Shown: positions 9,382 through 20,620 of the stretch, one piece after another
Numbering within the stretch: position 1 is the first letter of the stretch
Layout: each line of letters opens with the position of its first letter
From: Adiantum capillus-veneris
Taxonomy: Eukaryota > Streptophyta > Polypodiopsida > Polypodiales > Pteridaceae
DNA: 64,000 nt
Direction: 5' to 3'
NCBI GenBank assembly: GCA_014529385.2
Contig: CM043958.1
Coordinates: 158,371,267-158,435,266 of the forward strand
The notes under the pieces: generated by a model
Told to the model about the DNA's origin: nothing
The model's database searches: none
What the model saw: only the letters and a program-made list of their open reading frames with translations
Position numbers and translations under genes: made by a program

Positions 9382-11210
9382 GTAATGCACTCGCTCCGAA
9401 CGTGTTTCACCAAAGAAGGGAAGCTTACCGGTTTGAAGTCACACAACTTGCATAAAATGTGTCAGGTATGTTTGGAGTGGAATATATCATAGTGAAAATT
9501 GTGTAACAAATTCGTATGTGGACTTTAATATCATTGCTAGACGTGTTTTTCAGTTTATTTTACCGGTGACCATTGAGGGATGTTTGTCTCCTGACGTCCG
9601 TAACACAATCTACAAACTTACGAAGTTGGTGCAATGGATCTCACAAAAGGAGATCAATGTAGACTCCATACCATTCGCCAAACTAAATGCTACGGAGGCT
9701 GTGTGCATATTTGAGAAACACTTTCCTACTACCATGCTAACCATTCAAGTGCATCTTCTTGTTCACATAGTTGATGAGGTGGAAATAGCTGACACAGTAC
9801 ATTCCAGCTAGACATTCTTTTTAGAACATTTCATGAAAACGCTCAAGGGATATGTGCGTCAGAAGGCACGTCCGGAGGATAGCATGGCAGAAGGTTGGCT
9901 GGTATCAGAGTCCCTAGTTTACATTGGAGAGTGGCTGGACAGATTTCATAAAGCCCGAGACACGCTATGGCGAACCATAGATGATGAGCGCATATCTGGG
10001 ATTGTCATGTGCAATCTCGGTGTTGAAAAGAAGACGACGGAAGATCTAGAGGCTAAAATCAACCGATTTTGCATGCTTCACAATCTAGTGATGCAAAAAA
10101 AAGAAGACGACGGAAGATCTAGAGGCTGAAATCAACCGATTTTGCATGCTTCACAATCTAGTGATGGAAAAGTGGATTTCATAATACGAGGATGCAAAGC
10201 AAGAGCTACAAAGGGCACGAATCGAGTGGAGACGGGGAAGATGACCGTCGATGCATTATTTGACGGGTCTAGAGAGCCTACCAACATTCGTGAGCTTAAG
10301 GTGGTTGCACAACCAATTGAAAAGCGCACAACAGTGCGGTGAAGAAGTGACTGAGGAGGAGTGGGAGTACTCTCGGGGTTGCGCAACCAAGGTAAGTTTG
10401 CAATGTACGATTAGCGACTTTCTAGATGTTTGAACGGCCACTCATAATCTTTGTTGATTGTAGTATAAGTCTTACACAACAGCATGGTGTAAAGGTCGAC
10501 ATTTTAGGATGGAACGGATCGACAAAAAGCATTTTACACAAGATTGTGGAATCATGGCAAAATTTGAACAGTCTAGTCGACGACGGTCCTCTGATGCAGA
10601 TCCTGTGGTGGCGAAACTCACTTACTTCGGCACGCTACAAGAGATTTTGAGGATCAATTATAGAGGATTTTTGTCAAAGTTGTTCGACGTGCAATGGTTC
10701 AAGATAAACATGGAGGATCGCAACGCTACTATGCGCAGAGGAGAGTCTGGTTTCCTTGAGGTGGATTCAACAAAAAAATGGACCAACCTAAGAGACACTT
10801 TCGTACTACCCGAGCATTGTGAACAAGTAATTCCGTAAATATTTAACATCCAATTTTAGAAGTTATGTGCTTGGAAGCTCTCATGTAAGTTATGTGGCTC
10901 TGGCAGGTGATATTTCATCCTACAAAGTCTGCATAACACTGGTGGTACGTCATAGAGGTAGCCCTCGTAGTGCACGGACGTATGAGGGCTACCATGTGCC
11001 AATCACAGCGGCATCAATGGAGGGGATCGGAGAAGATGCTCAATAGAAGCTGCTGAGGTGGTACCAGACGAGCATCAAGCTGCTACTCTCTATGGGGTGC
11101 ATGCAGAGGATCTACCAAATGAAACGGAGGACATGTGCCTAAATGGAGAGATCTATATAGACATAGGGAGTTATGCTGAGCTATGTGAAGATAAGAGAGA
11201 GACCTCTTAA
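8694..11210 (+). pseudogene. TNP2-type CACTA transposase with DUF4218/DUF4216 parts, broken
   Basis: Would cut and paste the CACTA element. Exon pieces: 8694-8785 (GILMWTMHDYPGLTECS), intron 8786-8861, 8862-9465 (DPMHVFKNVGNLL block, later LTGLKSHNLHKMCQ), intron 9466-9553, then 9554-10826 (PVTIEGCLSPDVRNTIYKL, QVHLLVHIVDEVE and TLKGYVRQKARPEDSMAEGW, typical of DUF4218; then DUF4216-like YFGTLQEILRINYRG), intron 10827-10906, and a last exon with HWWYVIEVAPRS. All three introns are short (76-88 bp) with GT-AG ends. Damage: a frameshift near 9345, a TAG at 9809-9811 where the family has tryptophan, a 73-bp tandem duplication at 10030, and missing N-terminus. Non-functional. Confidence 0.85.
10030..10168 (+). 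repeat. 73-bp tandem duplication inside the transposase
   Basis: The stretch beginning GAAGACGACGGAAGATC at 10030 is repeated from 10103 with one or two base changes. 73 is not a multiple of three, so the duplication shifts the transposase frame between its DUF4218-like and DUF4216-like parts. Confidence 0.95.
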
Positions 11211-11413
11211 AGCCATAAACATTATATTTGAACAATTTTGCTCCGTTTTATAATATATATTGTATTCACGTGGCTTTTTGTCCATTCCTGTCTATATGCT
11301 ATGCTTGAGAAATTTAAATTGTATTTAATCGTCATTGTTTCCACTCCAGGTATGCTCCTTCCCTCTCCTCCCTCTCATGTTCCCTTCCCCTCTTTCTCTC
11401 TCTCCCTCTCAAT

Positions 11414-11444
<31 letters not shown>

Positions 11445-12480
11445 AGCTAGTTCCTACGGTTTCAACAGCTGCATGTAACAAACACAACACACCATTAAGA
11501 ACTTACGGATGTACAAACATATACAAATACTTCAATGCGAGAGTATTCTCCAGAGAGGGAGCTGGAAACTCCCAATGCAGTGTAGCAATAACATAATCCT
11601 TGGAGGCTGAGGCTGCAATCGCGAAGGAGGTGATCTGTCTCTGCTCATAGATGCTGCTCATCCCTCCACTAGATCTAGTTGATCGGGTGAAAGAGACGCT
11701 AAGAAGCGCTCTATGTCCGCCTTGCTGGGGCGAGCACTACTGCTGCCATGATCACTCATACTGATGGAGTCCAAGAACCTGCAACCTGAAATCGCAAAGA
11801 AGGAGGTGATCTGTCCATGTTTTCTTCTCCATTCAATATTAAGATTAAATGTTTGTGTGTTTAATGCAGGTATGGATGATGAGTTTCTTTCTTCTTTGTC
11901 ACCCCAACAGAGGAGGTGGTACGAGGAGCGTCATTGCTTTGGAGCACCATGACGTCGTTCCACTCCTTCAGTGTCTCCCTCTGTTTCAGTGCATTCAGCG
12001 CGCTCCGAAGCTTTGGTGTCAGCGAAACGATCTTCATACTCGTCTAGGCACTAACGCTCTAGTGGTGGCGGCGGTGGTTGCTGTGGGGATGTCTTCGCTG
12101 ATTCCTTGACACAGCCTCGTGTTCGACAAGGCTCCTTACCTTTTCCTTCTTTGCCCGCCCCCACATTAGCCACAGCACCGCCATCTACGCCAGGTTTTGC
12201 ACGGCTATCGACCGTTCCTGGCTTCACACCACTAGCTACTCCTACGGGAGTCACCCACTTGACACTCCTCACTTCGGGGCCCAGACTCCACTGGAGACAC
12301 CTGACGTCTGTACCCCCATTGAGACGTCGCTAAAGACCCCTTCCAAGACACCCAGGTTCATGCGTCACAGGCGAGAGGGCTTGCTGTACTCGATCGACAT
12401 CAGCGGCGGTATCTCTTGGATGACAAAGGCAAGAAGGTGATCTCGTGCGCATGCGCGGTCTTTGCTCTCAGGTGTTTTGA
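11211..12480 (+). other. CACTA internal region, weak coding relics
   Basis: Between the two transposase relics. Holds a (CA)n run at about 11414-11442 and short open pieces after a probable splice acceptor near 11870 (reading MDDEFLSSLSPQQRRWYEERH). A proline/threonine-rich stretch follows at about 12120-12350. Position inside the element suggests the N-terminal part of the second CACTA protein, but I do not recognise a domain here. Confidence 0.4.
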
Positions 12481-13250
12481 CACTACATACTAAACACCTG
12501 GAGTGAAGTGCCAAATGAATTAAAAGACAGAGTCATCAGCATGCTACATGACGAGTTTCCCGTGTCAATTCGGGATGAGCCCTTCAATGAAGACCTGATG
12601 AATGTTTGAATGCGCGAATACTGCAAGCACAAGCGTTCTGAAGTACAAAAAGCAATAAAGCATGGGTGGAACAGACCAGATTGGCTGGCCAAAGAAGATT
12701 GAAAGAATGCGAAGCGAGCAGCGTGCGAGAATCCCGACAAGTGGAAGCAACAAAAGGAGGCAGTCAAAGCACAAGTAGAGGTAGGGAGCTCGCACCACTT
12801 GGCGAGCGGTAGGTGGGCATCATTTGAGGCCGACTTTGTAAGTGTTTTACATTGCTCTTTAGGTTTGTAGTTATGTCTATTGGTACTTTTAAATTCTAAC
12901 ATAATGGATTCTTTGTATGTTTTGAAGAGTGGTCGATGACAGGACGTGGCCCCACACCGTACGAGCGCGAGTACATAGGCAGAAAGGGATTAAACGCCCT
13001 GATGGACATTCTGACTGTCGCGGCCGCATGGTTAGCATTTCACTATACTCTTTTACATTTGTTGTATTTTAATGATAAGCTAAGAAAATAGATTGTTTTG
13101 TAATTATATGTTTATACTTACAAAAAGTCTTATTGTTTTTTCTGTAGAATCCGACAGATACACCACTTGGATGCGATGAGACGTCTGATTAGACGACGTC
13201 AGTCTAGCCATAGCCAAATAGCATTAGTTTTCTTTTGTCATAGCATTCAT
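12481..13250 (+). pseudogene. Transposase_24-like (Ptta/En/Spm) second CACTA protein, broken
   Basis: One frame from 12481 reads HYILNTWSEVPNELKDRV, then KHKRSEVQKAIKHGWNRPDW, then KWKQQKEAVKAQ and SSHHLASGRW. This is the layout of the plant Ptta/En/Spm transposase domain (tryptophan-containing start, basic helix, NR/HxxG-like C-part). It is interrupted by TGA at about 12607-12609 and again near 12700. A GT-AG intron fits 12838-12927, followed by EWSMTGRGPTPYERE. Such proteins bind the subterminal repeats of CACTA elements (family knowledge). Broken here. Confidence 0.6.
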
Positions 13251-13464
13251 CCAATTACTTTTGTCAGTTTTGTATCTTTATTCTGCAAACAATTCTATGC
13301 ACGATGGAGTTAATGGTTATATTGTCTTGTGGGTGACTACTTTGGGTCTATACCTTGCACTTTCTTTCAAAGATGAATCTGGGCTTATCTTGGATTCATT
13401 TAGGTTTACTCTATTCTGGAAACCTTCAATATGGTTAATGGGTTGCCACCCAAATTTTTTTACT

Positions 13465-13708
13465 CTCGGGGTGTCGCTATAAGCGTCTCTATATAAGGCT
13501 CTACAACGTCGCTACAAGCGTCGCTACAGAAGGACTGCAACCGCCACTATAACAGTCGCTATATGCGTCGCTATATAGCGACGATTATAGTAACATTCCC
13601 GTAGCGACGCTGTTAGCAACGGTCTTAGCGACACGCACCGGGGAGTATAAAAACCCAATGTATTTCCGTCGCTAAAAGCGTCACAAGTGCACATAACCTC
13701 TTGTAGTG
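13465..13708 (+). repeat. CACTA 3' subterminal repeats and terminal inverted repeat
   Basis: At least eight variants of GTCGCTA(T/C)A(A/G)GCG and its inverse TAGCGACG occur between 13470 and 13680, ending in CCTCTTGTAGTG at 13697-13708. CACTA elements carry such clustered short motifs next to their termini as transposase-binding sites. The last five bases TAGTG are the inverse of CACTA. Confidence 0.85.
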
Positions 13709-14319
13709 TGATTCCGCTATTTTGAAAGTTCATAGGCTATTTCCATTACAATGGTTGTCACTACCAAAGATGCTCACAAATCAATTGTGTCAAGAGAACC
13801 TCCGACTATCAGATCTCTATATGAGAGCTCTCTCTGAGAATCCATCAATGACTATGAATTGGTAATACCACAGAGACCATACATCATGGACAAATGCATA
13901 TGGCATTATAATTTTTTTTTCCTCAAAAAAGCATGAGTCTACTGCTAACGGCAATCTGTAACCTATCTCCCACTACCAACAAATTGTCTCTTTGTGTTGC
14001 TCTCTACAATGCCAGAGAGCGTGTGAAAAATTATACTCGATGTCGTAGAAGTCGATGCTAATGCCAGATGTCACTCCTCTATGGAAGAGGCACCTGAGCT
14101 GTACACGTCGATGTTGGAGGAGAAGTCGATGCCACAAGCCGGAAAAATGGGTTGTTGATGCCAAGAAAATTGGTGTCGATGTCGACTTCTACCAACAGAC
14201 AAAAGTGTCTCGCCTGATTAAAGATGTCAGAGTAGTCGAAGCCAAAAACCAGAGTGTGTGCGAGGATATTGATGTCGTGCACGTTGTTGTAGAAAACGTG
14301 ATCAAAATTAGGTCAAACA
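13709..14319. other. Intergenic stretch, nothing recognised
   Basis: Sequence between the CACTA end and the next LTR element. Only short out-of-frame open stretches with recurring GTCGATG words around 14050-14190; no domain, terminus or RNA gene seen. Confidence 0.5.
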
Positions 14320-14648
14320 TGTAAGGTGTGAGCCTTTTCCTAGAGTCACTAGAGTGTGAGTCAAGGAGACAAGAGGTGGAATTATCCCACATGTATTGGT
14401 GCAAGATTGTAGAGCTACTCAAAGCTCATTTCATGAATAAGCAAACCAATTCCATTTTGCATTACATCTCCCTTGCTTATGGTGAGCTTGTGATGGCTTA
14501 GCAAATACTCAAGATCATGTTTATGAGTCCAAGTTAATTGATCTAGGAACCTAATTCACTTGAGTGATAATCTAGCCAACAGACACTCACTTCTATGCAT
14601 GATGTTTCTCTTTCATCCACCCTAGCTAGCATGATCCCATTCTCATCA
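14320..14648 (+). repeat. 5' LTR of the 14.3-kb non-autonomous element (329 bp)
   Basis: Starts TGTAAGGTGTGAGC and ends TTCTCATCA; paired with 16626-16942. Confidence 0.93.
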
Positions 14649-14650
14649 AG

Positions 14651-14665
14651 TGGTATCAGAGTGCC
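14651..14665 (+). other. Primer-binding site (initiator tRNA-Met type)
   Basis: TGGTATCAGAGTGCC two bases after the LTR; matches the usual initiator tRNA-Met PBS in its first eleven bases. Confidence 0.85.
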
Positions 14666-15983
14666 ATGATTTGGTAGCTAGGTTTGTTATGCATTTGTGT
14701 GTTAGTGATTAGCATCTCCATTACAGTGATTAGTATTTCTTAATCCTTCTAATCGTTGCTTGATGACCAAGCATTGGGCACGTTCTTGAATCAAGTCCTT
14801 GGGCCACTACCCTTCTTGATAATCGACAATGATTAGTGCATTTATGTACATATGTAATTGCATTATTTTATTTTCATTAAGTGATTGCATTCTTGCTCAT
14901 CTTGCATCAATAAGCCACTCCTCACTTGAGAAAAATTGTATTGATTCATCGGTGTGTGTGTTCAAAGACATTATCAAGAGATTTCCATCGATTGTCTCCT
15001 TGCTCAAATCCGGCTCCGTTAATGCACCTAATCATTTGGTCAATTTTTGATCCATTAAGTGCATTCTCGGTGTGTGTAATCCCTGCAGTTTGAAACTAAG
15101 GAAGTGTGTATATGTGGATCCTTTGCTACATTGAGGTCAAGGTACCTTTTATGGTAAAGGAAGAACAAAAGTGTCCTCCCTCGGTCTCAAAGGGCGGCAC
15201 CAAGGGATTTCAAAGGGGCATTTTTTTGTCTTTCTACACCAAAGCCAAAATTGGGTTATTGCATCAGCATCACCTCGCTTTGCCTTGGTAGTCGCATCTC
15301 ATCTACATGAGGCTCATTGATTGATGTCCTCCCAAATCGGCTCGTCATCACACGCTGATGTTGCTTACGACATTCAAGCCACTACATGCACCGACCAACT
15401 TCCTTTTCGCTAGCAACTTCTACTGTCCACATTGTTTTCCTCATCTCTTGGAGCTTTGCCCCTACTCCCCACGGATCCGAACAATTTTGACTGCATATGC
15501 TCGCCATCATCGTCATCACTGCAGTATGCACAGAGTAATTTGAAAATTTTAAAAGGCTTGTTTTTTTTGGTAATTCTCATCAAGTTGGATCTATAGAGGG
15601 CATTTCCCGTGCACAAGTTGAGCCGATGGCGGACGTCGAGACCTCATAAAATGTAGCTTATGCTTTCTTAGAGGTCCGCTACTGCCCATTCCTATGCACA
15701 CCTTGCTCGCTGTCCGGCTTACTAAGGCAGCCTTCCCACGGGGATCCCCAAGAAGCCATTCCCACGAGCAAGCCATTCAAAGCTTCACAAAGGCAACCAT
15801 TCTCATCAACATACAAAGGCGGGCTTCAAGCATTAAAGAGAAAGGTAGAAAACCTTCATCAGCGGTTTCTTCGAGCATACAAAGCAAAGTTAAAGGAGTT
15901 CAAAGCATCTTCAAGGCCTTAAGTTTTTAAGGCAAAGCCAAGATCCGCAATTATGAAGAGGGGCTTCAAAAAATCAAAGGAAT

Positions 15984-15985
<2 letters not shown>

Positions 15986-16048
<63 letters not shown>
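15986..16048 (+). repeat. (CT)n microsatellite inside the non-autonomous element
   Basis: About 60 bases of CT with one CCT interruption near 16018. Confidence 0.95.
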
Positions 16049-16053
<5 letters not shown>

Positions 16054-16625
16054 AACTCCAAAAGCTTTGCAGCCAAGCACAATTTTTTGCAATGTGTGTC
16101 ACCACATCCATCATTAAGGAGGATAATGTCATTGTGCTATTGTACGGAGACCGGACATTGGCCTTGGAGAGTCTCCAAGTGCAAAGGCCGCTCCAAGGCA
16201 CCATGGGGAAATTCAAAGGTTCACTTCGAGGGAAGGGCAAATTGGCAACAACATCGTTAGCATCCGCATTAGCAGTTCTTTCACATCAGTATTTTTGCAT
16301 TGCACTTGTTTTTTCAATAAAGCCTAATTGCACAACAAAAGGGGGGAAGAAGCACTTGTTCAAGGGGAGGATATGAAGACAAATACCATGAAGCAGTCGA
16401 AGACAAAGCATTGAAGAAGAAGAAGGTGCTCTTGGATTAGAGCATTGTTTTTGCTCTTGCATTGGAGTGTGGGTCCTGGATTGGAGTGTTGTCTTTCATG
16501 TTGTAGCCCAAAGTTCAAGGGGAGGATTCCTCTTGTATTGACATCTTTAGTGGATACCAGGTGTCATTCTTAGTGGATAAAGAACCTTCATTGTATTGTC
16601 CTAGTCCAAACCTCAAGGGGAGAAT

Positions 16626-16942
16626 TGTAAGGTGTGAGCTTTGTCCTAGAGTCACTAGAGTGCGAGTCAAGGAAAGAAGAGGTGGAATTATCCCACATGT
16701 ATTGGTGCAAGGCTGTAGAGCCACTTAAAGCTCGTTTCATGAATAAGCAAACCAATTCCATTTTGCATTACATCTCCCTTGTTTATGGTGAGCTTGTGAT
16801 GGCTTGGCAAATACTCGATCGTGTTTATGAGTCCAAGTTAATTGATCTTGGAACCTAATTCGCTTGAGTAATAATCTAGCCAACACACACCCAGTTGTGT
16901 GCACGATGTTTCTCTTTCATCCACCCTAGCCCATTCTCATCA
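16626..16942 (+). repeat. 3' LTR of the 14.3-kb non-autonomous element (317 bp)
   Basis: Begins TGTAAGGTGTGAGC after the purine tract and ends TTCTCATCA before the AAACA duplication. It lacks a dozen bases present near the end of the 5' LTR. Confidence 0.93.
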
Positions 16943-17114
16943 AAACAGACATAACCATTCCGTGTAGAACATACCAAAACCTCTAAAATGACTCCTGGGT
17001 TGTGCAGAGCTAAGTTCGTATGAGGAAATTATGGCCAAAAATGCATTTTTGGAGCCCAAAAAGGCACCTACAGAAACCTATTTTTGCTAATCTACCACAC
17101 TGTGGGTTGAATAA
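16943..17114. other. Short flank between two LTR elements, nothing recognised
   Basis: 172 bases, beginning with the AAACA duplication. No similarity seen to the sequence on the far side of the gypsy element (36134 onward). Confidence 0.5.
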
Positions 17115-18054
17115 TGTTGAGCCAGCAGAGGATCACACCCACATTTTTGCTCACACCCATCATTTTGTAACCATTGATTGTAATAAATGTCTTTCCGACA
17201 TTAATTTTGATTTGAGCCATTCATTAAGTAACGGGACTCAATTGAGTTTCCAGCTTGTAATCCCGAAGTAATTTCACCTGCTGATGTAAATAATTAGAGA
17301 TGTTCTCACCTCCAAGGCTGAGGTATATAAGCCAAAGTTTTGTAACCTAAGGGGATTCAATTATTAATCAAAGTGAGTTTTTGAGCGCCGTGACTGTGTC
17401 TGAGAGAGAGAGAGAGAGAGAGAGAGAGTCTTATCTTCTTGCTACGCGAGCTACGGGGCCGCCATTGGAGAAGCGACACCGCCATTGTGTTAGCAACGGT
17501 GAGAGCTACGCACAGATACCAAGAGTGCGCGCTATCGGCTTCTATGTGTGGTAAGTTCCTACGAGCTTCGGTGTGAGTTTTCTTCCAACTCGTGTGTCGG
17601 AATAGAGCGTGCAGCATATCTATAGAACCACAACGAGTAGAGCTACACATTAGTACCATCGGGGTCAAGTTTCGGTCACCTGTATTTTTCGGCCTGTCTT
17701 CATACGCGTTTACCGCACGGAGTGGTTATAGGTTGATTTTGCAGTTCAAGTCTTTAGGGTGTTGTTCTTACCTAGTGTATAGACTTCCCCTTGAGTTTGA
17801 GATCGATTCAATGATTCTAGATCCTGTTTCGTATAGCATTCGTTCGTAGTACGGATTTCAGTCACTTGCGTATTTTAGAACTTAGATTTGATTTCCTTAG
17901 TAGTGATTGTCATTAGAAGGTCGAGTAGGTGATTTGACACCCACCTAGTTGTTTCCATGCGCCTGCGGGTCAAGCTCCGTCCTCGTCTGACAAATTCTGT
18001 TGTTGGTTGAGTTCTCGCTATTTAGCTTCCGCTAGCGGCGTAACCGCCTTAACA
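17115..18054 (+). repeat. 5' LTR of the giant gypsy element (940 bp)
   Basis: TGTTGAGCC...CTTAACA. Carries TATATAA at 17324-17330 and a (GA)n tract at about 17401-17429 some 75 bases further on. Near-identical to 35197-36133. Confidence 0.96.
17324..17330 (+). promoter_or_regulatory. TATA box of the gypsy LTR
   Basis: TATATAA in the 5' LTR, repeated at 35406-35412 in the 3' LTR; probable core promoter of the genomic RNA. Confidence 0.6.
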
Positions 18055-18056
18055 TT

Positions 18057-18075
18057 TGGCGCCGCTGCCGGGGAC
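18057..18075 (+). other. Primer-binding site of the gypsy element
   Basis: TGGCGCCGCTGCCGGGGAC, two bases after the LTR. Very close to the PBS of plant Athila/Tat gypsy elements, usually assigned to tRNA-Asp (family knowledge; primer not verified here). Confidence 0.88.
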
Positions 18076-18595
18076 GAGAGCCCTAAGTAGGTGACCTTAG
18101 ACTAATCCTACGAGGTGAGTCGTATAAACTACTTTGTATACTTTAGTTAGAAAAGATCTAGGAGTGGTGGACTCCGAAGGTCTCGAGAGATACTAGGAAG
18201 TGGGGTATTCCTGGGTCTTCCGTGTTGACAGTATTTTTAGTTTAGCTTAGATTAGATTGTTTTTGATGGTGTTTAAGTGGTTGTTGACATAAAAAGCATT
18301 TGCTACTCCTTGTGTGGTAGTAAATCTCTTTATATTTTCAATTGCAAAAAATCCATTTTATGATTAGAAGTAGCTTAGGTAGGGCCTGATTTGATCCTGA
18401 TCTAGAGCTATCAATTGGTGTTCTATTTGCTTGATGTGTTTGATTGCATGTTAGATCACTGAAAAAGTCGCTTTGGTAGTGAAATATGCAATAAACAAAG
18501 TTCAGAAAAATTTTCTGTGTAACTGATTGTTGTTGAGCACTTAAAAGAGCTATTGGAAGAGTTCTGTGCTGAAAAACTGGAAATCTGCAACTTTA
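18076..18595 (+). other. Gypsy leader, non-coding part
   Basis: About 0.5 kb after the PBS without a long ORF or recognised signal. The palindrome cluster starts right after it. Confidence 0.6.
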
Positions 18596-19312
18596 GACAT
18601 CATACGCGTATGATGTCTTAGGACCTAAACAGAGACTAAAATTGAAAATTTGACATTGCCAGAGTGTTTAGAAGGGGGGTTTTACCCTAAGATCAACTTA
18701 AAACAAGAGCATTAACACTCAAAGAAACCCAAAAAGACAAGTCGGAGTCCAAAAAACGCAAAGAACAGAAATTTTGGATTCAGATCTTGTTTTTACATTC
18801 AAACCTGACAAAAACACTTGAAACTCAATTATAAACATTGGAGAAGGCTTAAAACCAAAAATAGTCAAAATCTGGGACAAAAGACATCATACGCGTATAA
18901 TGTCTTTTGGCACATCCACTGCTTATTTTTGAAATCTGACCTGACAAGATTGTTACAAACACTGTAGGAAGCATAAATATCAAGTTTGGACCCAAATTGA
19001 TGAAAAAGACATCATACGCGTATGATGTCTTTGACCTAATTTTGGACATATTTTGATACTTTGCTAACACAGATCCATTGTAATAGCTGTCTAGAGGTTA
19101 TATTTCAAGTTTCATCCCATTTGGATCACAATTGACCCAAAAACAAGTCAAAAGCGGAAAATTGCCAAGAAAAGCCTAAATTAGCCATAACTTGCTCAAA
19201 CAGAGTTCAAACTGAATTTTGTGAGTGAACAGAGCATAAAGGGGCCACTGAGAGTGAGCATAACCAAAATAGTCAAAATCTGTGAAAAAAGACATCATAC
19301 GCGTATAATGTC
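18596..19312 (+). repeat. Leader palindrome cluster: four copies of a 22-bp palindrome
   Basis: Half-site GACATCATACG followed at once by its exact complement, at 18596-18617, 18883-18904, 19008-19029 and 19291-19312. Copies 1 and 3 are perfect; copy 3 extends to 28 bp. Copies 2 and 4 share one G-to-A change (TATAATG), and they share upstream flanks (agtcaaaatctg). Spacings are 287, 125 and 283 bases, so the cluster looks like diverged repeats of about 410 bp with two palindromes each. All keep the central ACGCGT. Possible roles are an RNA hairpin or dimerisation site, or a protein-binding site; both are inference. Confidence 0.97.
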
Positions 19313-19481
19313 TTTTTCAGCATAACTGCAACAAAATTCTCACTTGATGAAACAGAAGTTGTCCAACTGACAAGATTAAACAATTGACCAAGTATCAATC
19401 AGTTTGGATCAATTCTGACCACAAAAACTTGGGAAAACAAATTGCCGAGACGGAAAAGTTACAAGTCCTTTAGGGGAATTG

Positions 19482-20620
19482 ATGAATTTGAGATCGGGCA
19501 GGAATCTCCGGAATAATCAACCAAAACAAGGGGAACCAGCAAGTGTCATATCAACCGAGGGAAGTGTAAACCAAAGTTGGGTGCAACCATTAGAGCCGAT
19601 CTTTGAAGGAAGTGTTTCTGATACTTCTTCGGAGAGATCTTACGAGATTTTCACCGAAAACTTGGAACACTTGAACCTGAACAACAGAGAAAATATGGCA
19701 GCAGGATCATCAAACCCTTCCGCCACATGAAGCTATTGTTCATAAAATACCAGTACGACAATGAGCAAGGTGCCAAGATCTACAAAGATGGAATGGACCG
19801 CTATTGTGTAAAGATAGAAGATAGACCTAGTGAGTTCAAGGACTTAGTGCCTGTGAGCTATAGCGGAGATAGATATCTAGATGACGAGGGTACCATGTAC
19901 TTGGTAGTCCTAAACCCTAACATTGTGGACAAGTGGGGATTGATGGGCACCAAAGCCAAAATAGATGAAGAACTCGAGGAGAAAGCACCAATAATGAACT
20001 TCCCTAATGCGAGGTTAAGAAGAGAGAATGAAACTACAAGGATCAACACTGATAACATCTATGTGGGGCTATACAAATATAATAATGGGGAGCAAGATCT
20101 CTATTATAGATGTGAAGAACCCTACACCGGAGAGTTGACAGACCAAAAAAGACTCTATGTCTTTACCTACACAGAGGGATCGGAAGTGAAAATTGCCGCT
20201 TACGATAAGTATGGCAGGCAATACTCAACAATGGGCAAGAAAGAATTAGAAGGATATACATACTTTGGGGGACCACTACATCAGTATTATGTTACTTCTA
20301 GCTCACATAGACCAGCACCAACAAATGGAGTGCAAAACTCAATGACAACAGGAGGACAAAGAACTCAGGTTGCTGACTCTTTCAGTCAACCTTGGGACTC
20401 GAAGCTCGGACCAATGGGATCATTACATTCCAGAGAGTCAATGGAGACGAATCGAGGTAGTGCAGTTCCAATCCCCACCTATACCACTCCAGGTCCAAGG
20501 TTTGAAGCGGAACCATCACATTTACCTCCTAGTAGTAGATTCAGGGCAGGGGAACCGACAAGGGTAACCCATGAAGTCCATGATGCTAGAGAAAGCTTTA
20601 GCCGGACACAGGAGCAATGA
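19482..20620 (+). CDS. Gypsy upstream ORFs (two frames): N-terminal Gag extension, function unknown
   Basis: First piece from ATG 19482 to TGA 19730 (MNLRSGRNLRNN, acidic and serine-rich). The second runs from ATG 19727 to TGA 20620 in the -1 frame, sharing the ATGA. The second piece (297 aa) starts KLLFIKYQYDNEQG and has a probable globular part to about residue 190, then a proline/serine-rich tail. I recognise no domain. Both lie directly before gag in the sense strand, so an N-terminal extension of Gag, or a separate small protein, is the simplest reading. Whether they are one protein split by a missing base or two overlapping ORFs cannot be told from this copy. Confidence 0.6.

Larger units (their letters stand above)
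8694..13708 (+). mobile_element. CACTA (En/Spm) DNA transposon, 5' end missing
   Basis: Recognised from a TNP2-type transposase with DUF4218-like and DUF4216-like parts, a downstream Transposase_24-like relic, and a 3' terminus reading AACCTCTTGTAGTG (the inverse of CACTACAAGAGGTT), preceded by subterminal repeats. The base triplet after TAGTG is TGA, the candidate 3-bp target site. The 5' terminus is not in this stretch: transposase sequence starts abruptly at the copia LTR at 8693. Reading frames are broken, so it is not autonomous. Confidence 0.85.
14320..16942 (+). mobile_element. Non-autonomous LTR retrotransposon (LARD/TRIM-like), complete with TSD
   Basis: LTRs at 14320-14648 and 16626-16942, both TG...CA. 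The pentamer AAACA precedes the left LTR (14315-14319) and follows the right one (16943-16947), a perfect 5-bp target duplication. A PBS sits 2 bases after the left LTR, and the purine tract CAAGGGGAGAAT precedes the right one. The roughly 1.98-kb interior has no gag, protease or RT signature, only short open stretches and a (CT)n tract. LTRs differ at roughly two dozen positions, so the insertion is old. It would need enzymes from another element to move. Confidence 0.92.
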
